Below are positions 8,705-16,922 of a stretch of 64,000 bases of DNA, in pieces. A program made the translations under genes and the position numbers. The stretch comes from CAWBJO01 sp963789175 (lineage in GTDB: Bacteria > Pseudomonadota > Alphaproteobacteria > Rhizobiales > Aestuariivirgaceae). Where the stretch lies: positions 62,001-126,000 of the forward strand of contig CAWBJO010000008.1 in NCBI GenBank assembly GCA_963789175.1, in the 5' to 3' direction. Below the pieces are notes generated by a model. It saw only the letters and a list, made by a program, of their open reading frames with translations. It was not told the origin of the DNA and did no database searches. Within the stretch, counting starts at the first letter, position 1, and each line of letters opens with the position of its first letter.

Positions 8705-8815
8705 GCTTAAATCATTCAGCATTTGCGCTCGCTGCCGCTTGAACGCGACGATGCGTTGACCTATCGGCGGCTATGGGCTGGTTACAAGGGCGCGGCACTG
8801 CGAAGAGGAGATGTT

Positions 8816-9247
8816 GTGGTCAATAAACTCGCCTCAGCTCCTTTCAAACCGCTGCATCCACTTCACGCCATCATTCTTGCTTTTCCGTTTCCTTTTTTCC
8901 TCGGCGCACTGCTCAGCGATTTTGCCTATTGGGCAACCTTCCAAATTCAATGGGCCAATTTCTCGGCATGGCTGATCGCCGGGGGATTGCTGGCCAGCAC
9001 CCTCGTTGCGCCGTGGGCGCTGATCGAAATGCTTCGACTCCGAAGGGCGCGCAGCAGGCGGCCGATGATCTATTTTTTCCTTCTGCTCTCTATGTGGATG
9101 CTCGGCGTTCTTAGCGCGCTCGTCCATGCCAAGGACGCCTGGGCGACGATGCCGGAAGGCCTCTTTCTGTCGGCGGCCACGGCGCTCGTGGCACTCATCG
9201 CAGCCTGGATAGGCTATTCCGGGTTTCGCTCCGTGGAGGTGACATGA
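8816..9247 (+). CDS. DUF2231-like membrane protein
   Basis: The start chosen is GTG at 8816, because GAGGAG lies five bases upstream; a longer frame to a TTG at 8723 has no site. The 143-residue product has four hydrophobic helices, and the opening PLHPLHAIILAFPFPFFLGA is typical of DUF2231 proteins. Proteins of this type often accompany cytochrome and dehydrogenase genes, and their function is not known. It overlaps the next gene by four bases (ATGA), which ties it to the PQQ dehydrogenase. Confidence 0.7.
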   Translation: MVNKLASAPFKPLHPLHAIILAFPFPFFLGALLSDFAYWATFQIQWANFSAWLIAGGLLASTLVAPWALIEMLRLRRARSRRPMIYFFLLLSMWMLGVLSALVHAKDAWATMPEGLFLSAATALVALIAAWIGYSGFRSVEVT

Positions 9248-10629
9248 TCCGCTCGCACCTTATGCTGATCGCCATCGCGGTCCTGTTGTCCGCCTGCGAA
9301 GACGATCCCAATCCGCAGCAATACGGCGCGAACCCGGATCTGCCCGCGCCGCAGGGCGGCTTGTTGCCAGACATGACGATCCCGAGGCCGGCCAACTGGG
9401 GCGACGATCGCCCTACAGTGCCTCAGGGATATGCAATTGAGCCGATCGCTGCCGATCTCGCCATCCCGCGGCAGACCCTGGTACTTCCCAATGGCGATAT
9501 CCTGGTGGCTGAGGGGTCGGGCGGCGGCGCGCCTGCGCTGCGGCCCAAGGATCTCATCGCGAACTACATCAAGGGCCTGGGCAAGAGCCCGGCAAAGGGC
9601 GGCAACCGGCTGACGCTGCTGCGCGACGCGGATGGCGACGGCGCCTATGAAATGCGCGGCGTCTTCGCCGATGGTCTCAATGCGCCATACGGTCTCGCGC
9701 TCGTCAACGGCGTCATCTATGTGGCCAACCAAGATGCGGTGGTGCGCTTCGACTATAGCGACGGCCAGACCAAGGCGAGCGCGCCGCCAGCAAAGGTCAC
9801 GGATCTGCCATCGGCAATCAATCATCATTGGACTAAGGCAATGACGGCCAGCGCCGATGGCCAGTTTCTCTATGTCGGCATCGGATCGAACAGCAACATC
9901 ACCGAGCGCGGGATGGAGGCGGAGGCGGACCGCGCGATGGTGTGGCAGATCGATACGGAGACCGGAGCTCACAAGACCTATGCGACCGGTCTTCGCAATC
10001 CGACCGCGCTCGCCGTTCAGCCAGGAACCGGCCAGCTCTGGGCGGTGGTGAACGAGCGCGACGAAATCGGCCCTAATCTTGTTCCTGATTATCTGACTTC
10101 AGTGCGTGAGGGCGGCTTTTACGGGTGGCCTTATAGCTATTGGGGCCAGATTGTCGACCCACGCGCGCAGCCGCAAGATCCAGAGAAGGTTGCATCGGCC
10201 ATCCGCCCAGATTATAGCCTCGGATCGCACGTGGCTGCGCTTGGCGTGGCCTTCTCGACGCCGGCCATGGGAGCGAATTTCGCGGAAGGCGTATTTGTGG
10301 GCGAGCACGGAAGCTGGAACCGCCGCGTTCCCGTCGGCTACAAGGTGATCTTCGTTCCGTTCCACAATGGTCGGCCCGCCGGCAATCCGGTCGATTTCGT
10401 CGCCGGCTTCCTCACTGACGATGGCAAGACGCGCGGGCGTCCGGTCGGAGTGACTGTGGATCCGCGCGGCGCGTTGATCGTCGCCGATGATCTGGCGAAC
10501 ACGGTTTGGAGGATCACGACGAAGCAACCCTCCGCGGCGTTCGTCCCCGGCCGAGGCTGGTCAAGCTTGGCGAACCAGTTCAGCATCCACCACACCGGCA
10601 CTGATGGCGGCACAGTTAGGTTGTTCTGA
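9244..10629 (+). CDS. PQQ-dependent sugar (sorbosone/glucose-type) dehydrogenase lipoprotein
   Basis: A 461-residue lipoprotein: a signal peptide ends in the lipobox LLSAC, with Cys18 as the lipid site. The mature part is a six-bladed propeller of the soluble glucose/sorbosone dehydrogenase type. Typical stretches are LPNGDILVAEG, the loop after GLNAPYGLALV, GLRNPTALAV and the EHGSWNRR segment near residue 360. The family oxidises aldoses or sorbosone in the periplasm and passes electrons to cytochrome c or quinone. As the last gene of the oxidase set it may feed the three-haem cytochrome c directly. The exact substrate is unknown. Confidence 0.85.
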   Translation: MIRSHLMLIAIAVLLSACEDDPNPQQYGANPDLPAPQGGLLPDMTIPRPANWGDDRPTVPQGYAIEPIAADLAIPRQTLVLPNGDILVAEGSGGGAPALRPKDLIANYIKGLGKSPAKGGNRLTLLRDADGDGAYEMRGVFADGLNAPYGLALVNGVIYVANQDAVVRFDYSDGQTKASAPPAKVTDLPSAINHHWTKAMTASADGQFLYVGIGSNSNITERGMEAEADRAMVWQIDTETGAHKTYATGLRNPTALAVQPGTGQLWAVVNERDEIGPNLVPDYLTSVREGGFYGWPYSYWGQIVDPRAQPQDPEKVASAIRPDYSLGSHVAALGVAFSTPAMGANFAEGVFVGEHGSWNRRVPVGYKVIFVPFHNGRPAGNPVDFVAGFLTDDGKTRGRPVGVTVDPRGALIVADDLANTVWRITTKQPSAAFVPGRGWSSLANQFSIHHTGTDGGTVRLF

Positions 10630-10764
10630 GCGACCGCACAATCCGGCAAAAGCTGGAAGTGCTAGTGTGCCTGCTGCAGGACAGCTCAGATTGGACTGAC
10701 CAGAGGGAGCACTTCCTTTTGGCAAGCGCACGGCTGGATCTTTAGCGTTGATAGCACACCAGTA

Positions 10765-10783
10765 CGGCCCCTCAGGGGGGCCG
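10765..10783 (+). terminator. GC-rich hairpin downstream of the sugar dehydrogenase
   Basis: A 7-bp stem (10765-10771 with 10777-10783) of C and G runs lies about 135 bases after the dehydrogenase stop. No T-tract follows, so termination there is only a possibility. The rest of 10630-10806 shows nothing else. Confidence 0.3.
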
Positions 10784-10806
10784 CGCTCACGGATTGGAGG
10801 TGCCGA

Positions 10807-10986
10807 ATGACCACCCTACGAATAATCTTACCGGCGATCGCCGTCGACATTTCACTTACCTTCAGCGCAAATGACGTAAAGGCCGCCTGCGATACATGGG
10901 CAATCGACGCAGCTCTCTCGACTTCCCTCGATCGGCAGGCCGCGGCCGAGACCCGCGAGCTCATGGTGTTCTTAACGACGAAATGA
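10807..10986 (+). CDS. Short exported-protein frame ending inside the 59-bp repeat
   Basis: The ATG at 10807 has a strong ribosome binding site (GGAGGT, six bases upstream). The first 26 residues look like a signal peptide ending before an Ala-Cys. The 59-codon frame stops at 10984-10986 within the second 59-bp repeat copy, so the gene is probably cut off by whatever brought the repeat. I do not recognise the remaining 30 residues. Confidence 0.4.
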   Translation: MTTLRIILPAIAVDISLTFSANDVKAACDTWAIDAALSTSLDRQAAAETRELMVFLTTK

Positions 10987-11022
10987 TCGCCTTCCGATCG
11001 CTCGGCTCCCAGATCTCTCAAC
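10964..11022. repeat. 59-bp dispersed direct repeat, copy 2
   Basis: It is the partner of 2964-3022, with 54 of 59 identical positions. On the minus strand it is open from a TTG at 11021 and keeps the reading frame of copy 1 (AERSEGDHFVVKNT), then runs into unrelated sequence. The copy is therefore a broken piece of the coding sequence whose longer version is at 2734-3024. Confidence 0.8.
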
Positions 11023-11092
11023 GGCTGAATTCACGAGATCAAGTACGACGGTTTCCCCCTGCTGCGCATCTCTGACAGGGACGTCCGCGGTT

Positions 11093-11959
11093 CTACCCCG
11101 GCTGACTTCCGCCCGGACGCTCCCATAGGATATAAGCCACCCCCCAGATGATGACCGCGCCGCCCGCGAGCACGTGCGCGGTGAGTGACTCGCTGAGGAG
11201 CGCCACCGCCGCGAGCGCCGAGATGACCGGCTGCAGGAGGAGGAAGGGTGCGAGCGTGCTGATCGGGTAGCGCCGCACCAGCGCGTTCCAGGTCGTGTCG
11301 CCGACGACCGTCATGACGAGCCCGAGATAGACGACCACGGCCCAGGCCTTGGCGCCTGCGCCTGCGACGGCCTCCGCCTGGCCCGTCTCGAAAAGTAGTG
11401 AGGCGATGAGAAGCTGCGGCGCCGTCAGGAGCGCGAACCAGGCCGTCACCGTCCGCCCCTCGAGATTAAGCGAGCGCACAAAGGCCTGGCAGGTGGCCCA
11501 GGAAAGCGCGCCTCCGATCACCATTGCAACCGAGAGATAAGCGCCCGACACTTTTGGCTCGCCCGTGATGATGACCATGCCGCCAAAGGCGAGCGCAATG
11601 CCGATCAAGCGCTTGAGGCTCGGCCTTTCCTTCAGCAGCACCGCTCCGACGAGCACCAGCAGCGGCACCTCTAACTGCAGGAGCAGGGCCGTAACTGAGG
11701 CGTCCAGGCCTTTGAGCCCGGTGAAGGTGAGGCTGTACTGCACGGCTCCGCCCAGCACGGAGATGACGAGAAGCTTGCGGAACGAGCCGGCGGGAAAAGG
11801 GACGAACCAGATGAGGGCGAGCGCCGAGAGCGTGAAGCGGAAGCACATGAGGAGAATCGGTGGCAGGTCGGTCAGCGCCCATTTCGCAAGCACAACGCCC
11901 GTGCCCCAGATCGTTGCCACGACGAGGCCGCGGACACAGTCTTGAGGGGTGAGTCGCAT
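11093..11959 (-). CDS. EamA (DMT) family transporter
   Basis: A 288-residue inner-membrane protein with ten hydrophobic helices in two homologous halves, the layout of the drug/metabolite transporter superfamily. The N-half has WGTGVVLAKWAL and the LMCFRFTLSALAL helix; the second half has WATCQAFVRSL and the family's closing LLQPVISALAAVALL helix. Such proteins usually export amino acids or other small metabolites; the substrate is unknown. The ATG at 11959 touches the transposase remnant that begins at 11962, so its native promoter may have been replaced. Confidence 0.85.
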   Translation of the reverse strand: MRLTPQDCVRGLVVATIWGTGVVLAKWALTDLPPILLMCFRFTLSALALIWFVPFPAGSFRKLLVISVLGGAVQYSLTFTGLKGLDASVTALLLQLEVPLLVLVGAVLLKERPSLKRLIGIALAFGGMVIITGEPKVSGAYLSVAMVIGGALSWATCQAFVRSLNLEGRTVTAWFALLTAPQLLIASLLFETGQAEAVAGAGAKAWAVVVYLGLVMTVVGDTTWNALVRRYPISTLAPFLLLQPVISALAAVALLSESLTAHVLAGGAVIIWGVAYILWERPGGSQPG

Positions 11960-11961
11960 CG

Positions 11962-12180
11962 AAGGCTGTTCTCAAGGAAAGCCACGCTCATGCCGTGGCG
12001 CTCCATATGATGTACTACAATCTCGTCCGGCTGCATTCTAAGCTTCGCATGTCGCCCGCAATGGCGGCTGGCGTATCACGCGGCTTTGGGAAATTGCCGA
12101 CATTCTTCGCGCTGTCGAAGCTGATGAAGCGCGAGACAAAGTCGGGAGAAGCTTTGACCGAAAGGGAGATTGCGAATGTC
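11962..12180 (+). pseudogene. Transposase C-terminal remnant, frameshifted
   Basis: The plus strand reads KAVLKESHAHAVALHMMYYN and on through LRMSPAMAAG, the well-known C-terminal end of a DDE transposase (the SPAMAAG motif). The frame is then lost: removing two bases near 12074-12075 restores GVTRLWEIADIL and a downstream EADEARDKVG tail. Only the last 60-70 residues of the transposase remain and no terminal inverted repeat is seen. It lies between the DMT transporter and the DUF1989 gene and marks an old insertion or recombination scar. Confidence 0.7.
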
Positions 12181-12811
12181 AGCAACCATGATAGTGCCCG
12201 CTCGAGAGGGACGCGCCTTCCCCGTTAAGGCGAACCAATTGATTCGTATTTCAACCCTCAAAGGCGCGCAAGCGGCGGATTTCTTCGCTTTTAATGCTCA
12301 CAATACTAGCGAATGGCTTTCCCCCAATCACACATGGGTGACCACTTTCTGTGTCAAACCTCGCGAGGGCGATACATTGATTTCACGCTTTCGCCGGCCA
12401 ATGTTAAAGGTCGTGAAGGACGGAGCTAACGGCGTTCACGATATGATGATCCCAGCCTGTGACCAGTTTCGCTACGAGTTCTTTGGTCATAGCGGACCAC
12501 ATGCAAGCTGCACTGAAAATGCCTGTGTGTCGATGCGGCGGCTGGGTTACAATATTGACGTCATCCCCCAGCCAATCAATTTTTTCACCAATACTCGCGT
12601 CGAAGAGGACGGCCGATTTGTCTCGCCTCCTAATCCCGTTCCGCCAGGCGCTTTCGTAGAGATGAAGGCGCTTACAGACTTGATATGTGTTGTCTCGTCC
12701 TGCCCCTTCGACCTGAAAATTGATGGCTGGACGATCAATGCCGGGGTGGGACCGACGGAACTCCTGGTAGAAATTCGCTCAGATACGGAAGAAAGGCCTG
12801 TGGTCCCATAG
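12176..12811 (+). CDS. DUF1989 (urea carboxylase-associated) family protein
   Basis: A 211-residue cytosolic protein of the DUF1989 family. The pattern includes a start with PAREGRAFPVKANQLIRI, the GAQAADFFAFNAHN segment, and Cys-Thr-Glu-Asn at 107-110 inside the GPHASCTENACV loop. Relatives sit near urea carboxylase or allophanate hydrolase genes, but none occur here. The start is the ATG at 12176, with GGGAG seven bases upstream. Two bases before it the transposase remnant is still readable, so its promoter is probably new. Confidence 0.8.
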   Translation: MSATMIVPAREGRAFPVKANQLIRISTLKGAQAADFFAFNAHNTSEWLSPNHTWVTTFCVKPREGDTLISRFRRPMLKVVKDGANGVHDMMIPACDQFRYEFFGHSGPHASCTENACVSMRRLGYNIDVIPQPINFFTNTRVEEDGRFVSPPNPVPPGAFVEMKALTDLICVVSSCPFDLKIDGWTINAGVGPTELLVEIRSDTEERPVVP

Positions 12812-12963
12812 CTCGTGTGCTCAGTGGGGAACAGCCGCGGAGTTCTGACTTGAAGGACGTGGGAGCGCCGCGTAGTGGTTCATCCGGCACAGGCGAGGTT
12901 ACTTCGATGGTGGTGAGATCCGCCGGCCATTGGGAAAGGGGTACGCATGGCCGCCACAAGTAA

Positions 12964-13265
12964 ACTGACCGGCGTCTTGTTGCCGCGGGGCGCGCGTTGA
13001 TAGGCATTAGCCAGAACGAGCTTGCCGCCACTTCCCGCATTCGCTGGACACCTTGCGCCACTTCGAGGCAAGCGGCGCCGCGTGGGTTCCGGACTATGAA
13101 TCTCAAATGTTGCGGCGGGCTTTAGACTTGTTCGGCGTAGCAATCATCCCTGAAGACGCTGGGATGGGTGCCGGGGTGAGGCTGAAGTTTACGCGCCAGG
13201 ATACCAGACAGGTCGCTCGTCTGGAAGCGGAGGGAGGTGTCGCCCGGTCGGATGATGTACCATGA
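12964..13265 (+). pseudogene. HTH (XRE-like) regulator, frameshifted remnant
   Basis: One frame reads AGRALIGISQNELAATSRI, the first helices of an XRE-type helix-turn-helix. A one-base shift near 13045-13055 is needed to continue into LRHFEASGAAW, then LRRALDLFGVAIIPEDAG and a GVRL ending, the usual C-terminus of small alphaproteobacterial HTH proteins. A stop lies at 12961-12963 and no start codon is evident. The gene therefore looks dead. The rest of 12812-13319 shows no other gene. Confidence 0.55.
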
Positions 13266-13319
13266 GCATCGTTCCTGAATAGTTTTGATGGGTAACAGCA
13301 AAAGTAAACCGCCTTATTA

Positions 13320-14141
13320 TTATTGGAGACGATTACTGTTCTGAACGATGAATTCTTCAACTGCTTGCGCGAAACCCTCTTCCTCGGAAGAAGCAGTTGT
13401 TTTGTCGGCCTTTGCTTTAACATTCGGAGCCGCATTCCCCATCGCAATGGAGAGTCCTGCGTGTTCGAACATTGGAATGTCGCTTGCTCCGTCACCGATG
13501 GCGGCAACTCTCGAGACTGGAATTTTCAATAAGGCTGATATTGCCTGCAAAGCTATCCCCTTGTTGGCCTGAGCGTCAGTGATATCAATGTGGTATGGCG
13601 GAGAGGACGAAATTGTCGCAGCGTACCCAATGGTTGCGATGGCTTCAGCCTCACAACGCTCAAGTATTTTAACATCGTCACTCACCCCTACGATCTTGAA
13701 CGTAAAATCAAACGCCTCATCCAATTGTGCGACGACCTTTGGCGCGAGACCTATGGTTTTTTTCTCGTGTGCAACATGCGGACGATCAGGATCGCGTAGC
13801 AACCAATCACGTTCAGTGAAGACCCACACGTCCGCGCCATGACTTGTGAAGATTTCGTGGGCACGCCGAGCTATTTCCGGGCGTATCGGGTGCCTTTGGA
13901 TAACTTTCATGTCCGGAGCCGCGAGTAACCCTCCATTGAACGCGACGACTGGTGCAGTTATCGATAGCTGGCGCGTAAATTGCTTGAGACCTGCTAGTGG
14001 ACGGCCGCTCACTAGTCCAAAGGCGATGTTGTTCGCGCGTAATTGCTCAACCGCATTGATGGTTCCCTGAGTCAGCAACTTGGCTTTAGTCAAGAGTGTA
14101 TGGTCCACATCGGATATGAGCGCCAAAATCGTGTAATTCAT
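13320..14141 (-). CDS. HAD-superfamily (Cof-type) phosphatase
   Basis: A 273-residue HAD hydrolase of the Cof/IIB class. Motif I is SDVDHTLL (Asp10, Asp12), motif II is LVSGRP near residue 45, the Lys motif III lies before the cap exit, and motif IV is GDGASDIPMFEHAG. The C-terminal GNAAPNVKAKADKTT stretch is typical. These enzymes dephosphorylate sugar phosphates or other small phosphate esters; the substrate cannot be read from the sequence. It lies 93 bases downstream of the Nudix gene on the same strand, which may tie it to the phosphate group. Its codon use is more AT-rich than that of the core genes. Confidence 0.85.
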   Translation of the reverse strand: MNYTILALISDVDHTLLTKAKLLTQGTINAVEQLRANNIAFGLVSGRPLAGLKQFTRQLSITAPVVAFNGGLLAAPDMKVIQRHPIRPEIARRAHEIFTSHGADVWVFTERDWLLRDPDRPHVAHEKKTIGLAPKVVAQLDEAFDFTFKIVGVSDDVKILERCEAEAIATIGYAATISSSPPYHIDITDAQANKGIALQAISALLKIPVSRVAAIGDGASDIPMFEHAGLSIAMGNAAPNVKAKADKTTASSEEEGFAQAVEEFIVQNSNRLQ

Positions 14142-14234
14142 GGCTTCGTTCCAAGTAACGCATTGTAAGACTTTTAGCGCCTAGTCGATTGCACCGCTGT
14201 GATGCAGCGGCGGTTAGACGGTCGGGCCATTGGT

Positions 14235-14660
14235 TCAAATTCGCGACTTGGATGCAAGTCGAGTTGAAAGCGACCGGATGATAGTTCGCAGCCCCGGTTC
14301 GTAAACTTGCTCAGCTGCCTTTTCCGTCACGAGCCATTTCTTGCGTCGCTGGCTCCTTTCTGGCCATAAACGGTGCTGGCGCTGAACTTCCAAGGGAAAC
14401 ACCTTGACGCGACATTTGACGACTGACCGATTTTGAAGTCGCTTCATATAAGTGTAGTTGCCAACCGCAGCTTCTCCAATACTTCCTACGACGCCCGCCT
14501 CCTCAAAGGCTTCCCGAGCTGCGGTTTCGTGTGGGGCCAGGTTGGGTATCGGCCAGCCCTTGGGAATGATCCATCGCCTCGTGCCCCGGCTGGTGATCAA
14601 GAGGACAAAGAGAGTACCCGCTACGCGACGATATGGAAGGGCGGCGTATTGGGTTTCCAT
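14235..14660 (-). CDS. Nudix hydrolase
   Basis: A 141-residue Nudix protein. The Nudix helix is REAFEEAGV (49-57), after PKGWPIPN; the first conserved Glu of the full box is not at its usual place. Proteins of this shape resemble the diphosphoinositol-polyphosphate/diadenosine polyphosphate type, which can also cut polyphosphate. It begins six bases after the PiT transporter stop, so the two are co-transcribed. A role in phosphate or polyphosphate handling is an inference from position. Confidence 0.8.
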   Translation of the reverse strand: METQYAALPYRRVAGTLFVLLITSRGTRRWIIPKGWPIPNLAPHETAAREAFEEAGVVGSIGEAAVGNYTYMKRLQNRSVVKCRVKVFPLEVQRQHRLWPERSQRRKKWLVTEKAAEQVYEPGLRTIIRSLSTRLASKSRI

Positions 14661-14666
14661 GTATTT

Positions 14667-15674
14667 CTATAGTGAGCTTGCTCGGACCAGAGCATAGAAC
14701 AATGCAGCCAAGATGGCTGCCGCTGGAATCGTGATAACCCACGCCGTAATGATGTTGGTTGCAATGTTCCAGCGCACCGCCGACACTCTGCGCGCCGCAC
14801 CCACGCCCACGATTGAGCCGGTAATTGTGTGCGTTGTTGAAACCGGAATGCCCAGTCCCGTTGCTGCGAACAGCGAAATCGCACCTCCTGTCTCAGCGCA
14901 AAAACCTTGCATCGGGGTAAGTCGAGTGATCTTAGAGCCCATCGTATGGACGATCCGCCATCCCCCGAACAGTGTCCCTAACCCCATAGCGAGCTGACAG
15001 GCGAGCACCACCCAAAACGGAACGTAAAATTCAGCGCCCAAGTAGCCTTGCGAAAACAGAAGTACAGTTATGATGCCCATGGTTTTTTGGGCATCATTAC
15101 CTCCATGCCCCAACGAATATAAGGATGCCGAAACGAACTGCAGACTTCGAAAGATGGTATCTACGGCAAATGGAGATGTCCGCACGAATATCCATGACAC
15201 AAGCAGCATAAGGATCAATGCCAGCACAAACCCGGCCGCCGGAGACAGCACAATCGCCAATACTGTCTTGGACAGGCCCGTCCAGACTAGAGCGCCGCTA
15301 CCTCCCTTTAGTAACCCGGCGCCAACCAATCCTCCAATGAGTGCATGGGAACTACTAGAGGGGATCCCCGCCCACCATGTGATCAGATTCCAAGAAATAG
15401 CACCCATGAGGGCCCCAAAGATGACCGCAGCATCGATCACCTCTGCCGCAATGATACCCGTTCCAATCGTGGTGGCGACATGCAAACCAAAGAAGAGGAA
15501 TGCGATGAAATTGAAGAATGCCGCCCATGCCACTGCGTATCGCGGTCGCAGAACACGAGTTGAAACGATCGTTGCTATGGAGTTGGCGGCATCGTGCAAG
15601 CCATTGAGGAAATCAAAAGTCAGCGCGATAACGATCAGCCCAACAAGGATCGGCAGACTTACAAGGGCTTCCAT
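14667..15674 (-). CDS. Inorganic phosphate transporter, PiT family
   Basis: A 335-residue inner-membrane transporter. The two inverted PiT signatures are visible: FLNGLHDAANSIATI near residue 25 and LGHGGNDAQKTMGI near residue 195. About ten hydrophobic helices are predicted by eye. It carries out low-affinity cation-driven phosphate (or metal-phosphate) uptake. The gene starts eight bases after the DUF47 stop, and this DUF47-PiT pair is a standard arrangement. Codon use is AT-richer than that of the genes past 22,000, in line with acquisition as a block. Confidence 0.9.
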   Translation of the reverse strand: MEALVSLPILVGLIVIALTFDFLNGLHDAANSIATIVSTRVLRPRYAVAWAAFFNFIAFLFFGLHVATTIGTGIIAAEVIDAAVIFGALMGAISWNLITWWAGIPSSSSHALIGGLVGAGLLKGGSGALVWTGLSKTVLAIVLSPAAGFVLALILMLLVSWIFVRTSPFAVDTIFRSLQFVSASLYSLGHGGNDAQKTMGIITVLLFSQGYLGAEFYVPFWVVLACQLAMGLGTLFGGWRIVHTMGSKITRLTPMQGFCAETGGAISLFAATGLGIPVSTTHTITGSIVGVGAARRVSAVRWNIATNIITAWVITIPAAAILAALFYALVRASSL

Positions 15675-15682
15675 TGGCCGGG

Positions 15683-16339
15683 CTACAAATGATCAGTGAC
15701 CAAAGCGTTGATCTCGTTGGCTACGTCTTCAAATCGGTCGACGACCTTTTCCAGGTGATCAAAGATTTCGGAACCAACGATGAAATTCATCGAATTTTGC
15801 TCGGTGTTGATATTTTGGGTTAACAAGAACAACGACTTGCGGCCACGGTCATAGAGCTTGTCCGCGCGCTCCTCTACTTGAACTATTTTTTCGGTCAGCA
15901 AAGCGAGGCGGTCGGCGTTCTTTCCAACTGACCGCAAGAGTGGAACGGCCTCCAAAACTAGCTGTGAAGCTTGATAAATCGAGTCGCCCATTTGCTGCAT
16001 GTCAGGATCAAAAGTCCGAACCTCATACAAAACAATCGTTTTGGCAGTCTTATTCATTTGATCGATGGCGTCGTCCATAGACGTGATCAGATCTTGAATG
16101 TCGCTTCGGTCAAACGGAGTTATGAAAGTGCGACGAACTGCTGTTAGCACCTCTCGAATGAGCTGATCGGCTTCTGCCTCGCGATCAAAAATCACCTTGC
16201 AACTCGAAGCGACGTTTTCGCCCCCTCGAAGCAATTCTTTCAAGGCTTCGGCCGCGGCCAAAATGATTTGAGCATGCCGATCGAAGAGCTCGAAGAACCC
16301 CTCCTCTCTTGGCATTAGCCTGTGAAACCACTTGAGCAT
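15683..16339 (-). CDS. DUF47 (PhoU-like) phosphate transport accessory protein
   Basis: A 218-residue all-helical cytosolic protein of the DUF47/PhoU_div family. The start of the family pattern (FFELFDRHAQIILAAAEAL) and the DxDD-type helix SMDDAIDQMNK are present, along with the later helix that carries the EERADKLYD stretch. DUF47 proteins are encoded with PiT transporters and modulate them. It is the first gene of the DUF47-PiT-Nudix run. The gene to its right is divergent, so the promoter lies in 16340-16402. Confidence 0.88.
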   Translation of the reverse strand: MLKWFHRLMPREEGFFELFDRHAQIILAAAEALKELLRGGENVASSCKVIFDREAEADQLIREVLTAVRRTFITPFDRSDIQDLITSMDDAIDQMNKTAKTIVLYEVRTFDPDMQQMGDSIYQASQLVLEAVPLLRSVGKNADRLALLTEKIVQVEERADKLYDRGRKSLFLLTQNINTEQNSMNFIVGSEIFDHLEKVVDRFEDVANEINALVTDHL

Positions 16340-16402
16340 TCGACAGTTACTAGCGTTTGCGAGATCGTTGGTCTATGACCAATCAGAGGCTCATCTACTC
16401 CA

Positions 16403-16909
16403 ATGCTCGTCCGGACGGTCTCCCTAGCATTCGCAATTCTTGGCGCCATTCTGGGAGCCCAGCTACCTGAGATCATACAACAATACTCTCAGCGGCTGGG
16501 AGGCGCGATAGACGAGCTAGCGGCCATCGTAGAGCGTTTCGATAAGGATGCAGTGGCCAACGGCTTGAACCGGGAGAATGCACTCACCTTACTGCTATCG
16601 AGTACACAAGACCTTGTACGGCGACGAGGCGTTGACATGGAATCCAATCTAAAGCGTCTCTCTACACTTGAACAGCAGCGCGAAGAAATGCATCGCGATT
16701 ACTTGTCCCGCGCTCTATACTTTCTAGGCCATGCGGACGGAACAATTGTGGAAAAAACGCTAGAGGATTATCGACCAGCAGTTCCGACGACAGTTGAAGG
16801 TTTTTTTAGTGCGTTGACGGGGTTTATAGCCGGCTGGTGGATGGTTCGATTGTTTGCTTGGCCATTTCTGCGCTGGAAAGAGACGCGCGCGCGAACAGGC
16901 TTTGGGTAA
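16403..16909 (+). CDS. DUF2937 family membrane protein
   Basis: A 168-residue protein with a hydrophobic helix at each end (about 5-22 and 135-155) and a long helical middle. The order LPEIIQQYSQRLGGAIDELA, FDKDA and the FLGHADGTIVE stretch is characteristic of DUF2937. Its role is not known. It is divergent from the phosphate genes and stands alone. ATG at 16403 is the only good start. Confidence 0.75.
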   Translation: MLVRTVSLAFAILGAILGAQLPEIIQQYSQRLGGAIDELAAIVERFDKDAVANGLNRENALTLLLSSTQDLVRRRGVDMESNLKRLSTLEQQREEMHRDYLSRALYFLGHADGTIVEKTLEDYRPAVPTTVEGFFSALTGFIAGWWMVRLFAWPFLRWKETRARTGFG

Positions 16910-16922
16910 GCTCACTCGGCTG

